This document shows, one piece after another, positions 11,301 to 29,349 of a DNA stretch of 64,000 nt. A program made the position numbers and the translations under genes. This stretch comes from Haliclystus octoradiatus (Eukaryota; Cnidaria; Staurozoa; Stauromedusae; Haliclystidae), in NCBI GenBank assembly GCA_916610825.1, contig OU744454.1, positions 13,035,141 through 13,099,140 of the forward strand. Reading direction: 5' to 3'. Each line of letters begins with the position of its first letter. The first letter of the stretch is position 1. The notes beneath the pieces were generated by a model. That model saw only the letters and a program-made list of their open reading frames with translations, was not told the DNA's origin and did no database searches.

Positions 11301-13526
11301 ACTGTTCCTGGTTCACGCAATGAGCGGTGTTGCAACTGAATAATAAGCAGGTGAGCCTATTATCAGTCTACCAACATTAAAAATGACATTATCCCGATTT
11401 CATAACATATTAAATGAACTCAACAAGTAATAGATTTAGATTTATTATCTTATGTGTGTAGGAATCCAAGTCAAAAGTAGTAAATACTGTAACCATTGTA
11501 GGCCTATAGATATAGCTACTGATATTGTAGACTGATCTACTCCTGACAATTAAATAAATGAAAACAAATATTTAATAAATTAATTGGCTATCAAACGAAA
11601 ACAAAATAATGAAACGTTATTGTTTTTATAGAAAGTCTACTGAACAGGGACCCGAGGTCCAGAGGCCGAAGCCGACAGCAAAAGGTTTCATATAATTACC
11701 AATAGCCAATAGCTTCCCATTTCATTTGTTCTTCGTTTGTGATAGTATATACAATTATAGTATGAAATTTATAGTTGCTGCACACATAAATTCAAATGAA
11801 ATCGGATTAGTTAAATGAACAAGTTCTTGATTTTCGAATAGATTTTCGAATGTATTAACAGTTTCTGAGCTGACAAAAGTAGAATCAGATTTAGCGTCAA
11901 TATTAAATATTTCCGATCCTACAGCAGTGTTGTTTCTACTAATTCGCCTTTTGATCTTGCTATCACTTATATGGAATTTAACTTCTTTTTCAGAGATGCG
12001 ACTATCCTAGCAGATACAATACAAGGTCAATATCAAGAAGTTGGATAAACTATTCTGAATAAATTATGATGATGATGAATGGAATGGATTGGATGATCAT
12101 GTCCACTCCAATTTTGTTGGAACATTCTGCTAAGAATTAAGCCTACATTATCTATAAAGTATAGTATATAGGCTATCTTTAATAATTTAATAATTTATTC
12201 ATTACTGTTTCATCAATCTGGTGATGATGTTTTAACTCTATATTTACTGTATGCTTCTTATTCTTAATCTTGTAATTATAGTTGCACTTATTATAATTTC
12301 GTTTTTTAATACTTCTTAGACTTCAAAATTCCTTATAAAGTTGATTGGATGAATTATAATAACTACGAAATTAGTTAAAAGGATTGTGTTCATATTGTGT
12401 TTGGATGGATACTGAAATAGATTTGCTCATGCAAACGGGGGTGGGTATACTAGGATACTAGTATTTATTTATAAAGGATATATAGGGATCATATGTGTGA
12501 AAATATAAAATTTCTGTGTAACGAAATTATTCTGAAACAAGAAAATTATATCAGTTAATAGCCCAATTCTACTCAAATAATTGAAGAAGGTGTTAATTAT
12601 TGAAGAAAATATTGATAAAAAGGAAGCTTTTTGGTCTTATTCTGATTACTACTCAACTCCTTAAGGTGTTAATTAATTTAGGAAAAATTGCATTGATATA
12701 ACAGAAAATTCCTTACCACACGGAAAACTTCAAATGGTCTTGTTTTGTAGGAATAATTTCTTGAAAGACACCTTTATTGTCTCTAAATAGCCGCGAAGGA
12801 TTTTGCTGTGTGAAAATTATGGCTTTTTAGATGAATATGAAGTCTATCTTCTCATGAAAAGCTAGTTACAACAAGGAAGACAATAAAGCCACGGCACGGT
12901 ATTTGGGGTTGTTGTTTGTAACTTTCAATTTGACAAAGTGATGATTTCTGTACAAGAAAGGATTAATAAATGCTGTTTTCAATGAAGATTGGTGTTTTTA
13001 CATTGAAAAATGTTTTCTCAAATGAAAAGTTTAGTTACTTAGATATGAATTTTCTGTTTTGTAGTGATGAAGAAATATGATAACGTTGATATGTATCAGA
13101 CGATTATGAATTGGGCAGAATAACAATAATGTGTGTGTTTGTGTTTTATTTATATCTCGAATCATTACCAAAATGAGAATTTCCAGTGCTTACTAATACA
13201 AATATGTTATTAACAAGAAGTTTCTATCAAACTCAAATATTTGATGGTTTATAGTAACCAGAACCTAGGAACCGGAGCACGAAATACGGAAGTAATTTTG
13301 ACAATGTTTATCCTTTCTTAATTGCCCTCAGCTTAAATCCAACTCTGCAGCTTAAATATTATGACCCTCTTATTTTCACGAATTTTGAGCTGCACCCGAA
13401 TAATGTCATCAACGATGAATGTATATACATTATAAAAACGTATTAATTAATCCTTGGCAAATAATTATACAATCATCAATGCATGTGCGTAAGCTGAATT
13501 TTCCCCAAGGTAATGTGTAAAAGCAG
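8373..13526. other. Five kilobases without a recognised gene
   Basis: Both strands were read through. Short frames occur but none shows recognisable motifs or splice-bounded coding structure. The DNA is AT-rich, with scattered short simple repeats. It is probably intergenic; small RNAs or distal regulatory elements cannot be ruled out. Confidence 0.4.
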
Positions 13527-20487
<6,961 letters not shown>

Positions 20488-20530
20488 AATGGCGTCCGAA
20501 TTTTAAAGAGGATATTCAGTCTAGACTTTT
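20488..20530 (-). promoter_or_regulatory. Conserved proximal upstream segment of gene B
   Basis: Reading on the minus strand, the 40 bases before the start codon (GTCTAGACTGAATATCCTC and onward) match the segment before gene C (GTCTACTTTGAATATTCTC). This is probably 5' UTR or core promoter kept since the gene duplication. No convincing TATA box was identified. Confidence 0.4.
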
Positions 20531-20753
20531 TCAACAGTTGTTCTTCACCACACCGTAAATTCGACTATGGCTGTACTAGTCAAGCTCAGCAGAGCCTTTA
20601 CGACATTCAATGGTTTACTCAGTTCCCTTAATTGATTTATAAATATAACAAAGGCATTCATTAATCATACATTTTATATAGATCGTTAGATTAAAACATC
20701 TGCAAAAAGATTGTATGGAAAATAGTTGTATTACGAAAATACAATTATACATC

Positions 20754-21162
20754 ATTACTCGAAAGCATCCCTTTACCTCATGTCTAAGCCATCCATGGGA
20801 TATTCTATAAAGCTATATTTATCTTATGCTTAACTGCCTGTTTCAACCTGATGACAGATAATTAACAAAAAAAGGGAAATGAAATCCAAGTAAACAAGAT
20901 TTTTCACAATTTAATCAAGATCAATGAAGTCAACTACATTTCAATGGATTTCATGAACCAATTCAGAGTAAATAAACAATTATTTGATAATTATAATAAT
21001 ATACGTGAAAAAATTACTCAATTATTATTGGCTAAGATATATAAAAGCTATATCCTCGAATTTGTTTTTAAAAACAGTGCAAAATAACGAAGAACATATA
21101 GCAAAAAAGCGAAAACAATGCACAAACTGAAATCTGAATTTGATTGGTCAATAGAACAAAGG
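20754..21162. repeat. Duplicated upstream block of lectin gene B
   Basis: This aligns with 7988-8372 upstream of the broken copy A, in the same orientation. It shows the duplication unit extended about 0.7 kb upstream of the gene B start codon. Confidence 0.7.
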
Positions 21163-21334
21163 TGCTGCGTAATGTTATTCATATAACACATATCTGACGT
21201 TATAACACCTGTATTTATACTTAATCACATGTTATCTGTAAGTGAGGATTAGATTCATAAAAGCATCACCTTTCGCAAATGATATTATTGAAACTCCTCA
21301 TAATATTACAGATGCAGTATATATATAAAACCTG

Positions 21335-21498
21335 TATATATAACAACCAGCTGATGAGAGGTAGACAAATTGACCACTATAGACAAAATACCTTTATATT
21401 CAGGGTTGCTTAAATAGATGATACTTATTTAAACATTCCAATAGTGACCACTAGACATGTGGCCATTTTATAGAGGTGACCGTTATAACAGGATTGAT
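21335..21498. mobile_element. Pogo/Tigger-like MITE copy
   Basis: Starts AACCTGTATATATAAC, contains AAATTGACCACTATAGAC and ends GACCGTTATAACAGG. It matches the better-preserved copy at 31117-31295. The outermost bases are decayed, so the target site is not visible. The rest of 21163-23043 shows no gene. Confidence 0.6.
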
Positions 21499-23043
21499 TG
21501 AAACATGATTATGATATTTATCTGTTTATTGACTTTGTTATATTTTAAAATTTTGTAAATGGCTTCCTCCCTTGTGATATTAATATTTGAGTTCAAGTTA
21601 TTTGCAAATTGATCACGCAAATCAGCATTCGAATTACAAGAAGTTTACCTGTTCTGACGTGTACTATGGACTATGCTGCAGTAAATTTCTCTGCCAACAA
21701 AACGTTTTGATTCTGCTATAGTTTCGCTATTGAGTGACAGTTCAGTTTTGAGAGTCTTTTAAAAGACTATCCACATGTCTCGATTTAGCAGCATGACACT
21801 GTTTGTGACGATAAGCACAAGCTTCAGATGAAACTCTTTCAAATCTGTGTTGTTTTCGTTTTTCTTCTGCAATTTAATCATTGTATCCAGGACGATTGTC
21901 TGGTAGAGATTGTTGCTGTTTTTAACGGTGAATATTGAGCATCCAAGATCCTTGAAAGTTGACCATAAAAATTATTAGTGATATACTCAATATACTGGCC
22001 AATGAAAAAGAGAAAATCTTGTTGCTAGCAGCTTTTCTATAAGGTGCAACTGCATAGACAGAGTGTAACTCTTGACATATTGCTTTTTAAATAACTCGAA
22101 AACATCTTGGTTGTGGACAATTTTGTGTGAATTAATATATGATTAGAAATAAAATGATCATGAATTGCCGATTTCTTGATTAATTCGTCTCCTTGCCTGG
22201 TAATCAGGTCTAGTGTAGGAGCATTGTTATGGGTAGAACCTGAAATTTGCCGTGTTAGGTTATGGTGATAAATTAACCATAGAAATTTGTAGCAAGGATA
22301 TTGCTATGATCATCAATGTGAACATTAAAACAGTTAAGAGAAAAATACGCGATGAAATAACCAAGCGTCAATAAAAATTTGAAAACTCATTTAAAAACAT
22401 AGCTGCAATGGAATCATTTTCACTTGAGGTTGTTATTCCGTGTTCATGCAGCTGACAGCCAAGAGAATAGAAATATCTTTGTTATTCGACTACATAGCAG
22501 CTGTTAAATCATTCGATTGTTGCTTCACGGATTTATTAGCCAGTCTTACATTCAAAATCCACATGTTTGTTCAAAAACTGATTCGATTTATCATTATTAA
22601 ATTCAAAATGCGTTTCATATGGATTGGCTCTTATGCATAATGTTTCGATAGCGAAGAACATTTTATAGTGAGAACATTTGCTAATAAATCCGTTTATCCG
22701 ATCATAAACAATTAATTACATGGAGTTGCTTCTTTGTTACACATTACGTCAATAATTACAGAATTTGATGCTGTCAAGTTGGCAAAGACATTTTCTGCAT
22801 TCATCTCAATTTTGTAGTTCGCTTCAGTGAATGATGAGGTTATCATAATTAGTTGTAGCACATGTGGGTTGTCCAGATTTTATCATGCAATGTTTTGATG
22901 ATATTATTTTGTAGTCCTAGTATATAACGCGACGTACATCTCACACATCTTAAAAACACGTATCTTATACTTCGCAGAGAAAGAGAAACAAACCAACAGA
23001 CAAACAGACAAACATCTCAAATGTCGGGTACATCAATAACACA

Positions 23044-23976
23044 ATGACTAATTTGAACAATTTAACATATCTTGAAAAAGTTATTCAGATTAATTGCTAT
23101 TTGAAACATAAGTATCTTGGTGAATATTATCACATTGTGGATACTGTTGCTGGAGTATTACTGATCTTGGAAAGTTTCCCAACATGTTGTTTGAATCTGT
23201 TGATTATCTATACAATATATTCAAATTCATCTCTTCATACAACACCAAATAAGATTATTATCTTCTTGTCAATATCCGATATGATGATTGGTTTAACAGC
23301 TATGCCTTACTACGGTCTTCTATATGTTTACAAAATTGATGTACCATGCATTATTGTGCTTTTAATAAATTATTTCACAAATTTCGCATCTTCTTGGACA
23401 TTTTTTGGTATGATATTAATTTCAGCTGATCGTTATTTTGCAGTGTTTCATCCTTATTTTTACATCAGAAAGACTACAACCAAATTTATGAATATCGTGT
23501 TTGCCATAACTATGATTTTTATCTTTAGTTGGTCAACAATAGTTGTGATTAACTTCAGTGAAATCCTTTTTATCAAGACTTATTCTATCCTTTCAAGTAT
23601 TATTCTTTTTATAAATATTTATGTACAACTTAAAATATTTACATTTGCTAGAAAGCAAAGAGTACGAGACATCCAGACTTCAGGAAATCATGCTGAATCG
23701 AGAACACATGACAAATCAATGACATTTTTGCTTGTATTTTGCATAACAACTATATGTTATCTACCTTATTCCATATCGTTAGGATCATTCATGACAAAAA
23801 CAAGTACGCAATGGTTAAGTACTACGAAACAACCAAGTGACATTGAAACAATAGGATTGTTATTCCTATATTCGAGCTCATTTATAAATCCTATTCTCTT
23901 CTCATTGAGGATGACCCATTTGAGACAAAAAACTGTCCAATCCCTTCAAAGACTTCTGAAATGCAATCGAATGTAA
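23044..23976 (+). CDS. Intronless rhodopsin-class G-protein-coupled receptor
   Basis: A single 310-aa frame. Family hallmarks are visible: N51 in TM1 (CLNLL), D79 in TM2 (LSISDMM), a TM3 end with ADRYFAVFHPY (D129-R130-Y131), W163 in TM4, a TM6 CYLP (238-241, in place of CWLP) and a TM7 NPILF (282-286, in place of NPxxY). There is an N-glycosylation site at NLT near the N-terminus. The second extracellular loop is short and has no cysteine, so the usual TM3-ECL2 disulfide seems absent. That feature and the motif spelling recall the melanocortin/adenosine/cannabinoid (MECA) cluster, but the ligand is unknown. The tail is short, about 20 residues. AATAAA at 24323-24328 could be the polyadenylation signal. 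Similar single-exon receptors are often tandem or retro-duplicated; no neighbour copy is seen here. Confidence 0.88.
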   Translation: MTNLNNLTYLEKVIQINCYLKHKYLGEYYHIVDTVAGVLLILESFPTCCLNLLIIYTIYSNSSLHTTPNKIIIFLSISDMMIGLTAMPYYGLLYVYKIDVPCIIVLLINYFTNFASSWTFFGMILISADRYFAVFHPYFYIRKTTTKFMNIVFAITMIFIFSWSTIVVINFSEILFIKTYSILSSIILFINIYVQLKIFTFARKQRVRDIQTSGNHAESRTHDKSMTFLLVFCITTICYLPYSISLGSFMTKTSTQWLSTTKQPSDIETIGLLFLYSSSFINPILFSLRMTHLRQKTVQSLQRLLKCNRM

Positions 23977-25083
23977 AATTGTGGCGTGTATGATGCAATC
24001 GAATCAAGTAACGACGCTTGGTTGTTGAAAGTGGATAATGGGATATACTTTTCATAAGAAGTGCATATGCCCAAGAAAATTCAAGGCGATGACTTATTAT
24101 CATGCTTCAGACACTTGATTAATGTTTCTACGACTTAAGAAATGCCTTCTGTAAAGTGTGGAGATTTATGCAATCAGTGACAACGCTTTCAGCGTAACAC
24201 CAATGTATTTTGTAAACTAAAGAATAAGATAAATGAACATGTTGTAAGATAATAGGAATACATTTGAACTGAATATACTCCAGTAATGAAGTTACAATTG
24301 ATTAATTAAAGAGTATAACGAAAATAAAAGTAAAGAACATTAACAATTTGTTACTTACAAAAGTGTGGGGTTTCCCCAGCCGTCAATTGTCACGATTAAT
24401 TACGGTAATATTAAGATCAATAATAAGCATGGCTATTCCATGTGTTCGTGGCCATGTTTCTTTAATCTCCTTTCCAATTCCTGTCATCTGAATACGAGGC
24501 AGAGGTCGGCAAACAACCCATTACACCTTCAGTGTTCATACCTTCTTCTTGCATGAAATGTTGGGTTAAATTGTGGTCGGTTGGGCATCATAGAATGCCG
24601 CTAGTGATGGGAAGAGTTGTTCATGGTGTAAATTCAGAATTACTTTCCAGCAAATCTATAGAAACATACTTAAGACGTTTAGAATGGGAAACTGTCAGCT
24701 AATTATTCTTTTTATTTGCGTACCGAACATGCTGTCCTTGTGAACCTTCTTATCAAAACTTTGGTAGACTTTGCTACGGGCATAGCTACAATACATTTGA
24801 TTATTCTATGTAGATCATTCAAAATTATTAGAGATATTGTAATTGTACGATAGTGATGGAAGTAATAGCATTATTCAGTCTTCAGTTAACTGTGATGATA
24901 AGTGATATAGTCAATCAGTAAGCACAAGTGTTTGTTTATTGAGGGACATGGACACATTTAGAGACCAATACAAACATGTGTGCACTGAGGAGGAATCAGG
25001 CCACGGTCTCTCTCACAAACTCACAAACACTGACACTTTGCCACTACTACCAGCGCACAATAAAGATAACAATACTAAGATAT
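23977..25083. other. Intergenic, no further gene seen
   Basis: Apart from the AATAAA at 24323-24328, no coding structure is recognised. A 63-codon frame around 24365 has no familiar motif. The segment ends at the target duplication of the hAT-like element. Confidence 0.4.
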
Positions 25084-25091
25084 CATTTAAT

Positions 25092-28000
25092 CAGGGTCGG
25101 ATCCAGCTAAAAATCTGAGGGGAGGAAAGATTCTGGGGTAAAGAGTCGAAGCCCCGTCGATCTTGGGGGTATGGGAGTCTGCCCCCGGAAAATTTTTGAA
25201 ATTTAAAACCTCTTAGGAGTCTTTAGCATTGTTTTTGAATATCCAAATTGGACTTTAAAGTGGCTACAAAAGTATGGTCTATCTCCTAGTTATTCCAAAT
25301 TTACAGTGACAAAAATGCTGTAACCAAGAAAAACAAGCGTATATTCAAGTTAAATATATCAGCATTTGCAAGAAAATAATAAAGATAAATTTAAACAATG
25401 TACCCTGGAGCGGAGAGAGAAGAACATTGGTCTTTGTTTAGTATTTCCTGAGTTTTGACAAGGATGCTTTGTGAATCATGATACCAAGATAAGTTTCCAT
25501 CAAATTTGAGACGACCTTATGAGTTTATGAGTTTTCTCTATGATGATGCAAACTGCAACTCTGAAAATTCACAAATTTCTACGGGTTGCGTACTTTACGT
25601 TATCCTTTACTGAGCATGCGCAAATTTTGTGGGCGTGATCTTTTGTGTTTTTGTTCAAATCTAATTTGAGCATTTTCAAACCATTAGCGTTTTACTTCAG
25701 TTTACAACATATTTAGTAGAACTTTATGATTCTTGTAGGTTGCTAAACGTTTCTTTATACCTGTAGTTTATTTCTCCAATTTCTGGAAGAAATATATGTG
25801 ATTTTACCTTCGAAAAACCATAGCAAGCAAATTTCAAAATCTTGATATTTTAAACTGAATTGAGGTTGATATAGCCAGATAAGAGGCTTAATCAAAAGGA
25901 CAATATGTATATTTTCGTGAAATTTCGGCTTTGTGATGATAAGAAAAATAGATCTGCCTTGGAGTTTAAAGAAAATTACCTTGCATTATCTGTTACAAAT
26001 CTAGCATCAAAATAAAGAAATTAACAAGGTTTAGTACATGTCGATTCTTAAAAGTCACATGCAGCGGTGATTGATTCGGTTTATGTCCGAGTCTTGGAAC
26101 TTACTATAAACGATGCAGAAAATTCCAATATTTCAAATGACGTACGTTCTTGATATATTTATTTTGGGATTGTTTCGAAATATACTCAAATTAATGTCTG
26201 TGGAGTTACCTTCGTATTGAAATTAGAGTAACAAATAAAAAATGGGAAATCTTTGACATTCTTTGCAGCGCTCAATTCTGAAAATTATAAAGTAGTATAT
26301 CTTAATATATTCTATTGACTTGATAAATTGATTCGAATCCGTTTTGGGTGAAAAGAAAGACCATGCTTTGCTTAATTCAATATTTTGTATGAAAAATACA
26401 TGTATTTTCGTAAATATTTTGATCAAAAGGCGCGACCCGGGGGATAACGTAAGTCTTTCGCTAAGCGCCATTGTGATTAAGTTAACAAAAGGAGGCTAGA
26501 TGACGATGACTGATTCCAGGGTTTAAAAATAACAAAAAGAGAAAAAAAATACAAGCAGGACAGTAAGCAAGACAAGCTTTGTTATTCACGGGTGCCGAGG
26601 AAGCGAACCTGAGCCATCTATTTAAAAGAGATGGGACAGCATAGTCGTCAAATCTTTTACCCAACAGTGAGCTTTTTCAACTGGTTCATAACGGGACTGG
26701 AAATGATCTAGATTCAATCAGTTACTAACTTAGACCCAATACAAAGAAAAAAATTCTGAAAAAGTGCGTACCTGAACTTGTCCCAGGCCCTTTTGTCAAA
26801 ATTAAGTAGGTCATCTAGAAACACAAACGTGTAAATCCTGTTTGAACCGATTTTCAAAATTCTTTTTGCATCTGCTACCTTGGTATATTTACTACAAATC
26901 TACCGCGAGCTTTTTAAATAAAATGAAAATTAAAAAAGTTATAACAACAAATATTAGTCAAACAAAAACGCTGACCAAAAAGCGCAGTTTCAAAGTCGAA
27001 TAACTTTTTTATTTTTCAAATTTTTCATTTTATTTAAAAAGCTCGAGATAGATTTGTAGTAAATATGCCAAGGTACCAGATGCAAAAAAAATTTGAAAAT
27101 CGGTTGAAACAGAATTTACACGTTTGTGTTTCTAGATGACCTACTTAATTTTGACAAAAGAGCCTGGGACTAGTTCAGGTACGCACTTTTTCAGAATTTT
27201 TTCTTGGGATTGGGTCTAAGTTAGTTACTGATTGAATCTAGATCATTTCCAGTCCCGTTATGTACCAATTGAAAAAGATCACTTTTTGGGTAAAAGATTT
27301 GACGACTATGCTAGTTGGGACACGCATGTCATTTTTGTTTTTTGGCCTGGACCTGAGCACGTGTTTAACAGCAGTGCGCTTGTACAAGAGAATGTTGTGT
27401 TTTTCAGCCATTTTGGAACTGTGTGAAATGGTTTGCGGTCGTTTAACAAGAGTAATATAACCATTTATTAGTTGTCTTTCTCCATATTTATTTGCTGGAC
27501 TCTCAAATTAAGAATAAAATTTACTTCAATGTATACTTTGTTATCGATCTCATCAGCATGTTGCTCGAGAGTAATTCAGATCAATGCTATTGGAATTGCT
27601 AAATGGACAAGGAGTTTGTGGAGTATGGACTACATCTCTTACGCTCTTACGCTTATTCTTTGAAGTCAAAGATAACTTTTTTCTAGTTCCTGTCCCAAGT
27701 TGGAATAGTAATCAATACTTTCATTTCAATTACTATTTCGTCTATCAACACAACAATTAATAATTTAATAGCCTATGTTTGTTTTCAGTGATAAAAGTTG
27801 TATTTTTCCGCGCACTTCGCTTAAAACAGGAAACCTGGTGCCAAAAGTACGAAAATGGTGTCCAAAAAATCACGTGAACGGCATCTATCCAATAGGAGAC
27901 TTTAACGGCACATGAAAGCGTGTCCCGACTCTTTTAAACATATGGCTCTGGAGCGAACTATGCCAGGAATGAGAAATAGAGCATTATCATTGATTCACTA

Positions 28001-28344
28001 GCTAAATTCTTTGAAGGCTACCTCATCTGAGGGGGCGAAATCAAAGCAATCTATTGGATGCTCTACTTCCGCGGTGGCGAAATCAGTGTCGTTGATTGGT
28101 AGAATATAGTTGACTTCCTCCTAGTCCGGTGTCCAATCATACGATTTTAATAACAATCGTACTGCTGCTCCAATCTGCTACGAAAAATATGACGTACTCA
28201 AGATGAAACTTCATTTACAAGTCGATTTCTCAGTTATTGTTTTCCTAAAGAATAAAAGCAAAGCAACAGCTGCGGCGTCATCAGACAATTTAAAAATATG
28301 ACGTGTGCGCTTGCCCCTGTTGTACCCACCAGAATCCGCCCCTG
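25092..28344. mobile_element. Non-autonomous hAT-like element, 3.25 kb
   Basis: The left end CAGGGTCGGATCCAG and the right end, in reverse complement CAGGGGCGGATTCTG, are typical hAT termini. They are flanked by the 8-bp duplication CATTTAAT (25084-25091 and 28345-28352), the length expected for hAT. No hAT transposase (no dimerisation domain or catalytic blocks) was found inside. The middle holds a separate large fold-back at 26638-27312. Confidence 0.75.
26638..27312. repeat. 675-bp fold-back with roughly 300-bp arms
   Basis: AGCATAGTCGTC at the left and GACGACTATGCT at the right are perfect complements. Pairing continues inwards with only scattered mismatches through GATCTAGATTCAATCAG, TTTTGTCAAAATTAAGTAGG and TTTCATTTTATTTAAAAAGC. 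The central unpaired region is about 70-80 bp. A transcript would form a very long hairpin. It sits inside the hAT-like element, so it is either part of it or a nested insertion. Confidence 0.85.
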
Positions 28345-28688
28345 CATTTAATGAGTTCGCCATTAATTGCAATTAACAAATACTCAGTTTTACATCCTTG
28401 ATGCGAAAAGCTCTGTGTGCGTGATAAGACTTGGAAGAGGATTAAAATATCAAGAGTCGTCAGGCGAATGATTTTGGCCTCTTGATTGTCTAAATGCACC
28501 CAAAGTGTTCATGTCAGAGTACTTAACACGTACAACCGTTTGCTATTTGCCTTAAAATATAACTAGAGTGTTTATTTTTACATTATAAAGATCAAAATAA
28601 TGATTGTATGAATATTCTCCTAAACTGACGTGTGAGACTAACCCGAGGCAACCTATACAACATGAGTCGCAGAGTTATATCATGTAAT

Positions 28689-28750
28689 GATTCTGTCTGG
28701 TTTCCCTGTGATCCAATGAGGTGTATCACAGGGAGCCCAGACAGAATCAC
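28689..28750. repeat. Compact imperfect hairpin
   Basis: GATTCTGTCTGG-TTTCCCTGTGAT pairs with ATCACAGGGA-GCCCAGACAGAATC across a loop of about 10 bases, giving arms of about 25 bp with one or two bulges. The size is like a microRNA precursor or a very small MITE. No second copy is seen in the window. The rest of 28353-29309 has no recognised gene. Confidence 0.6.
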
Positions 28751-29309
28751 AAGATAACCACGTGTTTTTTTAGAGTTTTTGAGTTGATTTTAGAGAGGTT
28801 TGTTTAAAATATGACTGATTCTTATGTTATTATATAAGAAATACATGGATGTGTAATATTTTGTTGTCCAATATATATATATAGCAGCAGACATACCACA
28901 CATTAAATAGGTAACTACTTAAATGAAGTAATAAAGTAAGTAAATACACAGAAGTAATAGAGGTATAGAAATACCGTCGAGTAAGTCGTTCCGAAATTTC
29001 CCACTACACATATATATTACGTGTTTTAAACTCTATTATAGAAAATTCAAGAGCTCATTTTATAACATTTAAATGGATGCTTTCGGGAGATATACAGCAA
29101 ATTATCCTGAAAACCTTCCGGCAGCTGTTTTTCTTTGTGACTTATCTTCATAAAAACATATTTAATGAAAATTCAAAATATTAAAGAATTGTCATTAATT
29201 TTTCAATCAATTAACAAACTAAGTTTGCGATTGATTATAGTGAAGATTGACTGTGATTCACCTGTACAAGTGTATGACGAATATACGACGTAATAAAAAA
29301 AAACATAGA

Positions 29310-29349
29310 ACACGTCTACTTTGAATATTCTCTTTGACATCCTGATGCA
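29310..29349 (+). promoter_or_regulatory. Conserved proximal upstream segment of gene C
   Basis: GTCTACTTTGAATATTCTC just before the start codon matches the same position in gene B. It is probably 5' UTR or core promoter; the role is inferred from conservation between the two copies only. Confidence 0.4.

Noticed and set aside
27232-27460. Two frames of about 65 codons near the right arm of the fold-back
   Set aside because: They overlap in different frames, start inside the fold-back arm and show no hAT transposase signature.
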